Shown here one piece after another: positions 56,820 through 64,000 of a stretch of 64,000 bases of DNA. Source of the stretch: Zasmidium citrigriseum (lineage: Eukaryota; Ascomycota; Dothideomycetes; Mycosphaerellales; Mycosphaerellaceae); NCBI GenBank assembly GCA_002786025.1, contig NHNW01000011.1, forward strand, positions 310,001-374,000, written 5' to 3'. Under the pieces are notes generated by a model. The model worked only from the letters and a program-made list of their open reading frames with translations. It did not search any database and was not told the origin of the DNA. A program made the translations under genes and the position numbers. Numbering within the stretch: position 1 is the stretch's first letter; each line of letters opens with the position of its first letter.

Positions 56820-57878
56820 ATGTCGCGTGCTCTTGTGAATAGGAGGATTATTTCGGGGGTTGCTTCTTCTTCGACGTCGTCGATATGTCTACGGAATAGC
56901 ATACTCACAGCCTCGAGGCCTGCTGTCCTTGCACAACATGGCGGATTTCAACAAACACCACCGACCCTCCGACACTCCTCCCATACACCCCTCGGCCAAA
57001 CCGTTAACCGGAAAAAGGTCACTCTCCAAACCCTCCAAGCGATGTACTCCCGCCAAGAACCTATCACCATGCTCACCGCCCACGACTTCCCTTCCGCACA
57101 CGTCGCCGAACACGCTGGCATGGACATGATCCTCGTTGGGGATAGCTTGGCCATGGTCGCCTTGGGGATGGAAGATACCAGTGAGGTTTTGCTGGAAGAG
57201 ATGTTGCTACACTGCAAGAGCGTATGCCGTGGAGCTAAGGCGCCTTTCATCGTGGGAGATCTCCCGATGGGAAGCTATGAAGTGAGTCCCGAGCAGGCGC
57301 TGCAGAGTGCGATTCGGTTGGTGAAGGAGGGGAGGGTACAGGCTGTGAAGCTCGAAGGAGGAGTGGAGATGGTGCCGGCGATTGCGAAGGTCACGCAAGC
57401 TGGTATCCCTGTGTTGGCACATATTGGGTTGACGCCGCAGAGGCAGAATGCTTTGGGTGGGTTCCGGGTGCAAGGAAAGTCGGTTGCCGGAGCTTTGAAG
57501 CTGCTGCAAGATGCTCAGGCTGTGCAGCAAGCTGGTGCATTCGGCGTGGTATTGGAGGCTGTCCCCGAGCCAGTAGCGACGCTTGTCACCAAGAAGCTGC
57601 AGATTCCTACTATTGGTATTGGTGCTGGTGCTGGATGCTCGGGCCAAGTGTTGGTACAGGTCGATATGTCTGGATTCTTCCCACCTGGTCGCAGAATACC
57701 AAAGTTCGTCAAGAAGTTTGGAGACCTCTGGGGTGAGGCCAGCAAGGCGATCGAGACGTATAGGGAAGAGGTCAAGGCGAGGAGTTATCCTGCTCCAGAG
57801 CACAACTACCCTATGGCCAAGGCCGAGCTGGAGGAGTTTGAGAAGGTGGCCGATAAGCTGCTGGCCGATAAATCGTGA
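56820..57878 (+). CDS. panB: 3-methyl-2-oxobutanoate hydroxymethyltransferase (ketopantoate)
   Basis: First committed enzyme of pantothenate synthesis: transfers a hydroxymethyl group from methylene-tetrahydrofolate to ketoisovalerate. 352 aa, no intron. Residues 1-60 are Ser/Arg-rich without acids, which fits a mitochondrial presequence. The TIM-barrel motifs are TMLTAHDFPSA, the metal-binding LVGDSLAMV, FIVGDLPMGSYE, AVKLEGG, VLAHIGLTPQ, catalytic Glu in VLEAVPEP, and IGIGAGAGCSGQVLV. Start at 56820, the first ATG; the open frame upstream begins with TTG. Convergent with ATG12, 120 bp between stop codons. Confidence 0.96.
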   Translation: MSRALVNRRIISGVASSSTSSICLRNSILTASRPAVLAQHGGFQQTPPTLRHSSHTPLGQTVNRKKVTLQTLQAMYSRQEPITMLTAHDFPSAHVAEHAGMDMILVGDSLAMVALGMEDTSEVLLEEMLLHCKSVCRGAKAPFIVGDLPMGSYEVSPEQALQSAIRLVKEGRVQAVKLEGGVEMVPAIAKVTQAGIPVLAHIGLTPQRQNALGGFRVQGKSVAGALKLLQDAQAVQQAGAFGVVLEAVPEPVATLVTKKLQIPTIGIGAGAGCSGQVLVQVDMSGFFPPGRRIPKFVKKFGDLWGEASKAIETYREEVKARSYPAPEHNYPMAKAELEEFEKVADKLLADKS

Positions 57879-57998
57879 TCACGCGTTTGTATAGCGACTG
57901 CTTTAGCATTGTCAGTATGCGTTTAGACGTCGAAGGATAGAGTCGTCACCGACTTGTTCTCATGGCAATGAAGTCGTCAAGTTTCATTTCCATCGCGC

Positions 57999-58484
57999 TC
58001 ATCCGAAAGCTTGAGTGATGCTGTAGTTGACCACCAGCTCGTCGTTGATCTTGAAGCACTGCACTTATGCATCAGTAAATTCGTCAACCATACAACTCTG
58101 ATCAACACTCACCCTCCACAAGTTCCCAACGCCCTCATCCAGCCTCGGTGCGAACACACTGTTCACATAACAAAATACCGTCCCCTCATTCACCTTCAAA
58201 CCCAGCTTCCGCCGCACGAAGTTGACGATATACTCGAAGCGCTGGTTGCTCGAGCATGTAAACCGTGGCTGCTTCAGCTGAGGCGTGTTTGGGAGAGGTG
58301 AGAGCCGGACGATGACTTTGGGTTGATCGAGAGTGCCTGCGGTCCGCAGCGCTTGGGAGGCGTCTTTGGGGAGTTGATCGAGGACGACGGAGGCTGAGAG
58401 AGGGAGCGGGAGGTCGGCGTTCTCTTGAGATGGGTCGTCGGGAGAGGTGGCGGTTGGGGAGTCTGTTGGTTGTGGAGAGGCCAT
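57999..58484 (-). CDS. ATG12: Ubiquitin-like autophagy protein Atg12
   Basis: Ubiquitin-like modifier conjugated to Atg5 to form the E3 for Atg8 lipidation in autophagy. 143 aa; exons 58113-58484 and 57999-58058, intron 54 bp. The N-terminal 50 residues are Pro/Ser-rich and disordered; the ubiquitin fold runs from KVIVRLSPLPNTPQLKQPRF through FEYIVNFVRRKLGL and VFCYVNSVFAPRLDEGVGNLWR. The short second exon codes CFKINDELVVNYSITQAFG, ending in the free C-terminal Gly needed for activation by Atg7 without processing. Confidence 0.96.
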
Positions 58485-59177
58485 GGCAGAGGTATGATTG
58501 TAAGGCAGTCTCTCGGCGCTGATGTCGAATAGAGGGTCTCTGATGAAGTTCGATGTTCTTTAGTTCTGTACTGCCTATCTCTCGATGATTGCGGGCGTAG
58601 TCCGTTGGAGACTCGCTGGGAAGGCACGGCTTTGCTTTAGAAGGCGGATCGAGGGTCAGTATCTTTTGAATGGCGATACTTGGGCGCAATACCTCCTTCT
58701 GGTATCTGTATGAATCAATACCCTTGCTTGTATTTGTTGTTTTGTGATCGAGAAATATTACAGTGCAACATCGAGTCCTTGTCTTTGGGGGCCACCTCAA
58801 GCCAAGCCCACGCCTCAACAACGGCAGGACCGGGCAGGAAGAACCTATTGATCCGAAATCTAACGGAACGGTTAGATAATCGAAGTACTGCTGGAAGGCC
58901 TTAAGCCATCTCATCCAACATCACAAACTTCGGATTGACCCGTGCGATTGCAATCGAGTCCTACGGAGACTCGGACTCGCTGAAGACGATGCTGCTTGAA
59001 TGGAAGCTAGTGGAAATGGCTTGGCTCTGTATCACGCGTTGCGACTCCGGCTGCGACCATGCTCCTCGACGACAACATCCGCCTTGAGTCACCGCGATCT
59101 CGACCTTCGACCCACCGAATCCGACCGAATGGATCAATGACATCCCATAGTTCAATTCCACCTTGAGAGTCGTCGCC
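58485..59177. other. Divergent promoter region, ATG12 and zinc-cluster factor
   Basis: About 690 bp between divergent starts. The long minus-strand frame at 58186-58914 runs over the ATG12 exon in another phase and is a shadow. Confidence 0.45.
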
Positions 59178-61394
59178 ATGGCCGAGCAGCCCGAACACAC
59201 CGAGTCTTATCCGTCGCCCGGACGAACGAGTGGCAGCAACAACCTGCCATTCTACCAGCACGTCCAGCAGCCGCAAGGGCCAGCGGAGACACATCATGAA
59301 GACAATGGACAACCCAGTCGTGGAGGAGCCTCTCAATCGCCAGAGGCGGACAATGAGGCGCATCGTGAGGTTCCGGACGACCCTCGCCTGAGAGCTCACA
59401 TCGCCCACATGATGGGCAATGTCAGTAATGTCGGTACCTTCGGCAGCTTTGGCGCGCCTCCAGCGCCTATGGGAACACCGGGACGGATGCAGCATGAGAC
59501 ACCGACCCCAGCGACGGCACCTCAAGGCTCAGTGGCCTACGCGCAGTTCAACGGCTCTGATGCCGCGCCGCCGATGGATAGAAACCGGGCAGCACGGCAA
59601 AAGGTCAGCCGCGCATGTGACGAGTGCCGCAGGAAGAAGATCCGATGCGATGCGATTGACGAGTCGGCGAGCATGCCTTGTACGAATTGTGCTCGAACGG
59701 GAGCGAAGTGTGCTTTTAGCCGGCAGCCATTGAAGAGAGGACCCAATAAGGGATACATCAAAGAGTTGGCCGAGCGATTGAACTCCCTGGAACAGCAGGT
59801 ACATCCACCGAACATACAGCAGCATCGCTATGAGATCCAACAGGTCCAGCGAGCTATGGAGGAAGGATTGAACAGCTTTGCGGCAGACCCTCGGACTGGC
59901 GACAAGCGGACTCACGATGTCGCAGAAGCGTTGCAAGGTATTCAACAGACACATTCTCTGCTACCTTCGACTACTGCTCCAGCTGCACCTTATGCAATGG
60001 CTCCTTACCAGCCTCCAACACCTTCCGGCTCGAATCAGCCATTCTGGCGCCACGGTCCATCCGAGACTCGACAGGATCCTGTGGGCAACGCATACGAACC
60101 CGACAACACTACTACCATTACTTCTTTCGATTGGGACGAGGCCGTCATCGACGAATACTACCGCATTATCCATCAAACGTTTCCGCTACTGCCAAACAGC
60201 AAGCACAGACTTCGGCAGAAACTGGCCGAGTGCCCTGCTTCGCTCAGAGAAGCTTTCCTCGCGGCTCTGGATTGTTGCATGCGAACTTTCCCGACAACTA
60301 CGCTTCCGCCGAATGCTGGCTACGCGCAAGCCTTGAAACGAAGTGCCGAGCTGCTCGCCAGGTATCCGTTCGATAACCCTAGCAGCCACACCAACGCAAC
60401 GAATTTGGTGTATTTGCAGACACTTCTGCTGATGTGTCTGGACTGTGATAATCACGGACCGGCGACTATTAGAGGGCAAGCAGGTCCGAGCCGTTCAGAA
60501 TGGCTCGGTCGCGCAGCTGGTGTTGCAGGGCAACTAGAGATCAATGTCATTCGCACAACGAGTACGTCGGTGATGGAGGGAGATCGCGATTCTGAGGAGC
60601 GGCTGGCAAGACGCGTTTGGTGGGTGTTGTTCATTTTGGACAGATGGCATGCCTCGTCCACGGCGGACCTTCTGAAACTGCCAGAGAACAGTGTGGTCCT
60701 TTTGCCGGAAGATCAGATCCTTCTTGGAGAGTCGACTTATCATCTGGCCAGATTGTCCTTTATCATTGGACACCTCGCAGCGATCTTGACGACTACCAAG
60801 ACGCCTTCGACCGATGTGATGGCTCCATCGAATCCAGCATCATCTTTGCTGGGCCTCACCCTCGCTGGCGAGATTGACCGATTTCGGGAGTCCGTCGAGT
60901 CGGTCTGGGGCTCTTTGAACCTCGTGCATCTCAGCTACCACCACTGCCATCTCCTCATCAAGCGACTCAGCCCTGACACCGAGCCCACTGAACTTGTTGG
61001 CCATGCAGTGAAGGTCGCCACAGTCCTCAACTCCCGTTTGACGCCTGTCACACCTCTCAACCACCACTTCGGCGCCTTGGCTGCGATGACTCTGTGCGAG
61101 CTTTCAGAAGTGCCCAAGACTCGTGCCGAGGCGATCAAAGGTCTTGATCACATGGCCGAGTGTCTTGGAGAAGGTCGCGGCTTGGCTGGAAAGCTGGAAA
61201 GCGAAGGTTGGGATGGAGCAGTGCGTGAGTTGGTCAAGAAGAAGCTGGTCAAGATGCAGCCTTTCAGAGATGGCTTGCAGAGTCCCGCCGGTGCGGCATC
61301 GATTGGCGAGAAAGATAACTTCGATCCTACGATGCTTACTCGGTATGGCTACCTGACCTCGCTGGGTCAGGGCCTCTTCGGGAGAGAGGGGTAG
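59178..61394 (+). CDS. Zn(II)2Cys6 transcription factor, Rgt1-like
   Basis: 738 aa, no intron. The zinc cluster starts near Cys147: SRACDECRRKKIRCD, then PCTNCARTGAKCAFSRQPLKRGPNKGYIKEL with the ERLNSLEQQV dimerisation coil. The KRGPNKGY linker is typical of the Rgt1 group of glucose-responsive regulators. The fungal transcription factor middle homology region lies at about 315-560 (FDWDEAVIDEYYRIIHQTFPLL, LARRVWWVLFILDRWHASST). The first 130 residues are Gln/Pro/Ser-rich. Start at 59178 with a GCCATGG context. Rgt1 represses hexose transporter genes in yeast; the target here is not known. Confidence 0.88.
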   Translation: MAEQPEHTESYPSPGRTSGSNNLPFYQHVQQPQGPAETHHEDNGQPSRGGASQSPEADNEAHREVPDDPRLRAHIAHMMGNVSNVGTFGSFGAPPAPMGTPGRMQHETPTPATAPQGSVAYAQFNGSDAAPPMDRNRAARQKVSRACDECRRKKIRCDAIDESASMPCTNCARTGAKCAFSRQPLKRGPNKGYIKELAERLNSLEQQVHPPNIQQHRYEIQQVQRAMEEGLNSFAADPRTGDKRTHDVAEALQGIQQTHSLLPSTTAPAAPYAMAPYQPPTPSGSNQPFWRHGPSETRQDPVGNAYEPDNTTTITSFDWDEAVIDEYYRIIHQTFPLLPNSKHRLRQKLAECPASLREAFLAALDCCMRTFPTTTLPPNAGYAQALKRSAELLARYPFDNPSSHTNATNLVYLQTLLLMCLDCDNHGPATIRGQAGPSRSEWLGRAAGVAGQLEINVIRTTSTSVMEGDRDSEERLARRVWWVLFILDRWHASSTADLLKLPENSVVLLPEDQILLGESTYHLARLSFIIGHLAAILTTTKTPSTDVMAPSNPASSLLGLTLAGEIDRFRESVESVWGSLNLVHLSYHHCHLLIKRLSPDTEPTELVGHAVKVATVLNSRLTPVTPLNHHFGALAAMTLCELSEVPKTRAEAIKGLDHMAECLGEGRGLAGKLESEGWDGAVRELVKKKLVKMQPFRDGLQSPAGAASIGEKDNFDPTMLTRYGYLTSLGQGLFGREG

Positions 61395-61609
61395 CAGACC
61401 CGTGTTTTGTCTATGTTGTCTAGTTCATCATGCACTATACCCTTGACTATACAGATGTCGTATCAGACAGCACGTCCCGTGTCATCAACTCTCGGGTTCA
61501 TCTATTCAATCCCCGCCCTTGAACCGTCTGATCACAATGCCGAGAGCTTGACCAGTAGCATTGTTTTCAATGCCTCGATGGAGATCAGCCACTCTCCAGC
61601 TCTGGACAC

Positions 61610-62555
61610 TTACTCATCCCTATACGCCTTCCCCAACGGCGTCAACTTCCCCTCATCATCCAACATCCTCGCCCACTTCCCCACCGTCCCCGTATCCCTC
61701 ATAGGCCCAAACCACGCATACCTCTCAACCCAATCCAGCGTATCGAGATACTTGACACTTTCCTTGGCAAAACTCTCCACATGGTCTCGCGGTAAAGGAT
61801 TGTCTTTGTTCCAGTTCGTAGCTGCGAATTCTGTGATCCAGACGGGTTTGCTGGGGTCGAGTTGGTGGTGTCTGCGATGGGGTTAGTGTGAGAAGGAGAA
61901 GGGAGGGGGCAGGGGGAGAGGGGTAGGTACGTCGACCAGATGTAATCGTAGAATTGTCCCAGGGTCTCTCCGTACCAATGCAGGCACCAAAAATCACAAT
62001 CGCTGCCGCCGGCTCGTATCCTGGAAAGGAAGTCTTTAAGGAATCCGACGGCGTGTCCGGCACAAGAAATCCCCGGACTCCCCGCCCTGACGCCCATCTT
62101 CCTCAGCGGCTCAACATGCTCCAACCACTCCCTCGCACAGAGTTCAGCAGACATGTTACTCTGGTCCGGTAGTTCGGGTTCATTGAAGAGAATCACAGTA
62201 TTCGAGCCACAAGTCTTGACTTTGTCTGGGAGGGACTCAATGCCCACGTTGTTCCATTGCATGGGGATGAATTGCAGGGAACTGCTGTTGGGGGTCGGGT
62301 TGGGGGACCAGTTGTCTATGAGGAGTGAGGTTAGTCCGGTCTCGAGGAAAGGTGCTTGAAGTGTGCCAACGTACAGATCCATGAGATCTTGGAGCCGGGT
62401 TTTGTGAATGGGAAGATGGGGTCTTGGTTCTCGACGGGCCAGCAGAGGCCTCTCTTGGACGAGGTTTTTGTTGAGGACGATGAGGTTGGTGTTCGATTTT
62501 CCATGTGCTGCTTCACTTCGCCGACGGTCTTGTTCATTAGATCTTTGAGACCCAT
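61610..62555 (-). CDS. GH128 / Asl1-like glycoside hydrolase
   Basis: Probable beta-1,3-glucanase of 275 aa in three exons: 62375-62555, 61931-62315, 61610-61871 (two 59-bp introns). GH128 motifs in order: KRGLCWPVEN, ISWIYNWSP (formed by the first splice), FIPMQWNN, catalytic acid in VILFNEPELPDQSN, DFWCLHWYGE, catalytic nucleophile in VWITEFAATNW (formed after the second splice), and YAWFGPM. The N-terminus MGLKDLMNKTVGEVKQHM is charged and shows no signal peptide, so the enzyme may be intracellular, unlike the secreted Asl1 of fission yeast. Confidence 0.88.
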
Positions 62556-63081
62556 TTTGGAGGTTGAGACAGGGGAGAAGTAAGTGCGGTATCACTACTC
62601 GATTCGGAGAGAAGTTCAAGTTTCAAGGTGAGGTCCAATGCCAAGGACCCAGCCACGCGTACTTTGCACGAAGTCACGATTTCACTCTGAACTAAAGTGA
62701 AGGTACGAAGGATGTGACTTTTAACAGATGACCATTCGTATACCGAATCTATCAAAATCCTGCCTTCCTGCTTGCTTCGTCCAGTCCAATGCACCATCAT
62801 GCCCAAACGCAGACCGAGAGACTCGCACAAGATGTTCGTCACTTGCCACGACCCAAAGACCACACAGACCACGCAGCCAAAACGCAGCAGTAATGAAGAA
62901 TAACTTGCCGAACCAAACGGTACCCGCACACCTGTCATGACAAACACTAACCGAAGCTCGCGATCCTGTCGACGCCGACGCGTAGTCGTACTTGCAAAGG
63001 AATCAAACCCTGTTTTTCGCACTGACGCACTCGTTTCTTTCAGGAGGTCGGACGGCTTCCAAGCAAGCCGCCCTAGTGCTG
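62556..63081. other. Intergenic region upstream of GH128 gene
   Basis: No protein-like frame; presumably GH128 promoter and the 3' UTR of the right-edge gene. Confidence 0.45.
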
Positions 63082-64000
63082 TTATTGGTACGGCCAGTTT
63101 CCTGGGAAGTCCTGACTTGAGAAGTCTTGGTCGAGATAGGGACTTGCAAAGGTGTCGGCGGGAACGCTCAAGGATCCGTCGCTCCAGGGCTGGGTTGTGA
63201 ATGTATTTGTCTCGTCCATTGGACCAACGCCCGACGTGTTCATATCCATGCCACCCATTCTCTTGTTGGCCGAAGAATCCATTGCAGTTGGGCTGTTGCC
63301 GCCGAGCATGCCATTCTCAAAGTCAAATTCGGGGAACAGCTGCTTGATCATGTCGTCGTTAGGTGCGCTGGCGGGACCGACAGAATGCGACTGGGGTCGA
63401 CCTGGATTTGAGGTTGGCATCGCGGGACGTTGCGCAATGCTGGTCATCGACGGCATCGTAGGCGTGTTCCAAGCCTCGGGCAAACCCAGAGACTCGTCGT
63501 TCGCCAATGTCTTTTGCTTGCCGTCATCGGCACCAGGGAGACCATTGACAGGGGTCTGCCACTCGTTCGTCATGTTCGGCATGGAGAAGTCCGTGTTTCC
63601 GAAGAAATTGGGAGGCAGGCTGCGGCGGTTGCTGTTGGAGTCACTACCGGCCATGTCCTCGAAGCCTCCCATGTCTTCTTGGATGCTTGGCATATGGAAG
63701 CCATATAAGTCATCCATGGTGGGCAGCTCGTCAATTTCGGACTGCGTGCCTGAAGACGCTGCAGTCAGCGCAGGCTGTGCGGTATTGCTAAAGTCAAGGG
63801 CAGTGGCCCACACACCGAAGGGATTGTTGTTCGGAATGTTAGAGTCGGCGGAGGGAAAGGCCGACCAAGGGTCGTAAGAAGTATCGGTCATGCCTGACAT
63901 GGGATCCATTGGGGGAAAGACGTTGTCGCTGGTGGCTGAATCGTAACTTTGGTTGGTCTGAATGGGTCCAAGGCTGCTGAAGTCGATGGAAGAAAGCTTG
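63082..64000 (-). CDS. Asn/Ser/Pro/Met-rich protein C-terminus, partial
   Basis: The frame is open from the right edge to a stop at 63082 (305 codons visible); the N-terminus lies outside. Composition is low-complexity and acidic, rich in Met, Asn, Pro and Ser, with repeated short motifs (MDDLYGFHMPS, FPEFDFENGM, PWSDGSLS). It ends DFPGNWPYQ. No fold is seen. This composition is common in C-terminal activation regions of fungal transcription factors, but the class cannot be told without the DNA-binding part. The ATG at 63909 is internal as the frame continues upstream without a stop. Confidence 0.65.
   Translation of the reverse strand, partial: KLSSIDFSSLGPIQTNQSYDSATSDNVFPPMDPMSGMTDTSYDPWSAFPSADSNIPNNNPFGVWATALDFSNTAQPALTAASSGTQSEIDELPTMDDLYGFHMPSIQEDMGGFEDMAGSDSNSNRRSLPPNFFGNTDFSMPNMTNEWQTPVNGLPGADDGKQKTLANDESLGLPEAWNTPTMPSMTSIAQRPAMPTSNPGRPQSHSVGPASAPNDDMIKQLFPEFDFENGMLGGNSPTAMDSSANKRMGGMDMNTSGVGPMDETNTFTTQPWSDGSLSVPADTFASPYLDQDFSSQDFPGNWPYQ

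Noticed and set aside
58186..58914. 242-codon frame over ATG12 and its promoter
   Set aside because: Different phase of the ATG12 exon; no domain.

Overview
The window is a gene-dense stretch of a filamentous ascomycete (Pezizomycotina) chromosome, most likely from a dothideomycete; the class assignment is inference. Evidence for a fungal genome: introns mostly of 47-65 bp with GTRNGT donors and CTRAC branch points, a fungal phytochrome histidine kinase, a PDR-type ABC transporter, two Zn(II)2Cys6 regulators, and Dbf4, Pan2 and Atg12 homologues. I found no complete tRNA, rRNA, transposon or CRISPR array. Many genes are split by introns, so the models below were assembled by hand from splice sites, reading phase and family conservation.

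Layout. 1-944 (-): left-truncated flavoprotein (PPC-decarboxylase-like fold) with F-box-like and ankyrin-like parts. 2934-7671 (+): phytochrome. 9279-14181 (+): PDR ABC transporter. 15420-17571 (+): PEP carboxykinase. 18175-21683 (-): Pan2 deadenylase. 22265-23318 (+): class III (SIRT5-like) sirtuin. 23549-25036 (+): Icp55-type mitochondrial aminopeptidase, tail to tail with a metacaspase (25082-26053, -). 27141-29165 (+): Dbf4. 30024-31847 (-): YANK/STK32-type kinase. 34379-35235 (-): Ubc8-type E2. 36015-37279 (-): SWIRM-like protein. 37551-38453 (-): proteasome alpha subunit Pre9, divergent from a WW/FF splicing-factor-like protein (38724-40445, +).

41109-44336 (+): an MFS transporter broken into 19 exons, including 8- and 13-nt microexons. 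It is the most unusual gene model of the window. 45864-48046 (+): AcuK/Ert1 regulator of gluconeogenesis. 48478-49591 (+): riboflavin kinase. 49708-50107 (-): small conserved protein. 50556-51707 (+): RGG protein. 52139-53120 (+): SDR oxidoreductase. 53121-54353: non-coding stretch with inverted repeats and a tRNA-like fragment. 54354-55846 (+): cysteine- and proline-rich protein of unknown function. 56820-57878 (+): ketopantoate hydroxymethyltransferase. 57999-58484 (-): Atg12. 59178-61394 (+): Rgt1-like Zn cluster factor. 61610-62555 (-): GH128/Asl1-like glucanase. 63082-64000 (-): right-truncated low-complexity protein.

How genes relate. Most neighbours are unrelated housekeeping genes, with no biosynthetic cluster. 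One functional pair stands out: AcuK is the known activator of PEP carboxykinase transcription, both genes lie in this window about 28 kb apart, and the carboxykinase promoter carries a CCG-N7-CCG motif of the type I recall for AcuK/AcuM. Riboflavin kinase and ketopantoate hydroxymethyltransferase feed FMN and CoA synthesis; the flavoprotein at the left edge resembles the FMN-dependent CoA enzyme but appears to have lost its catalytic residues.
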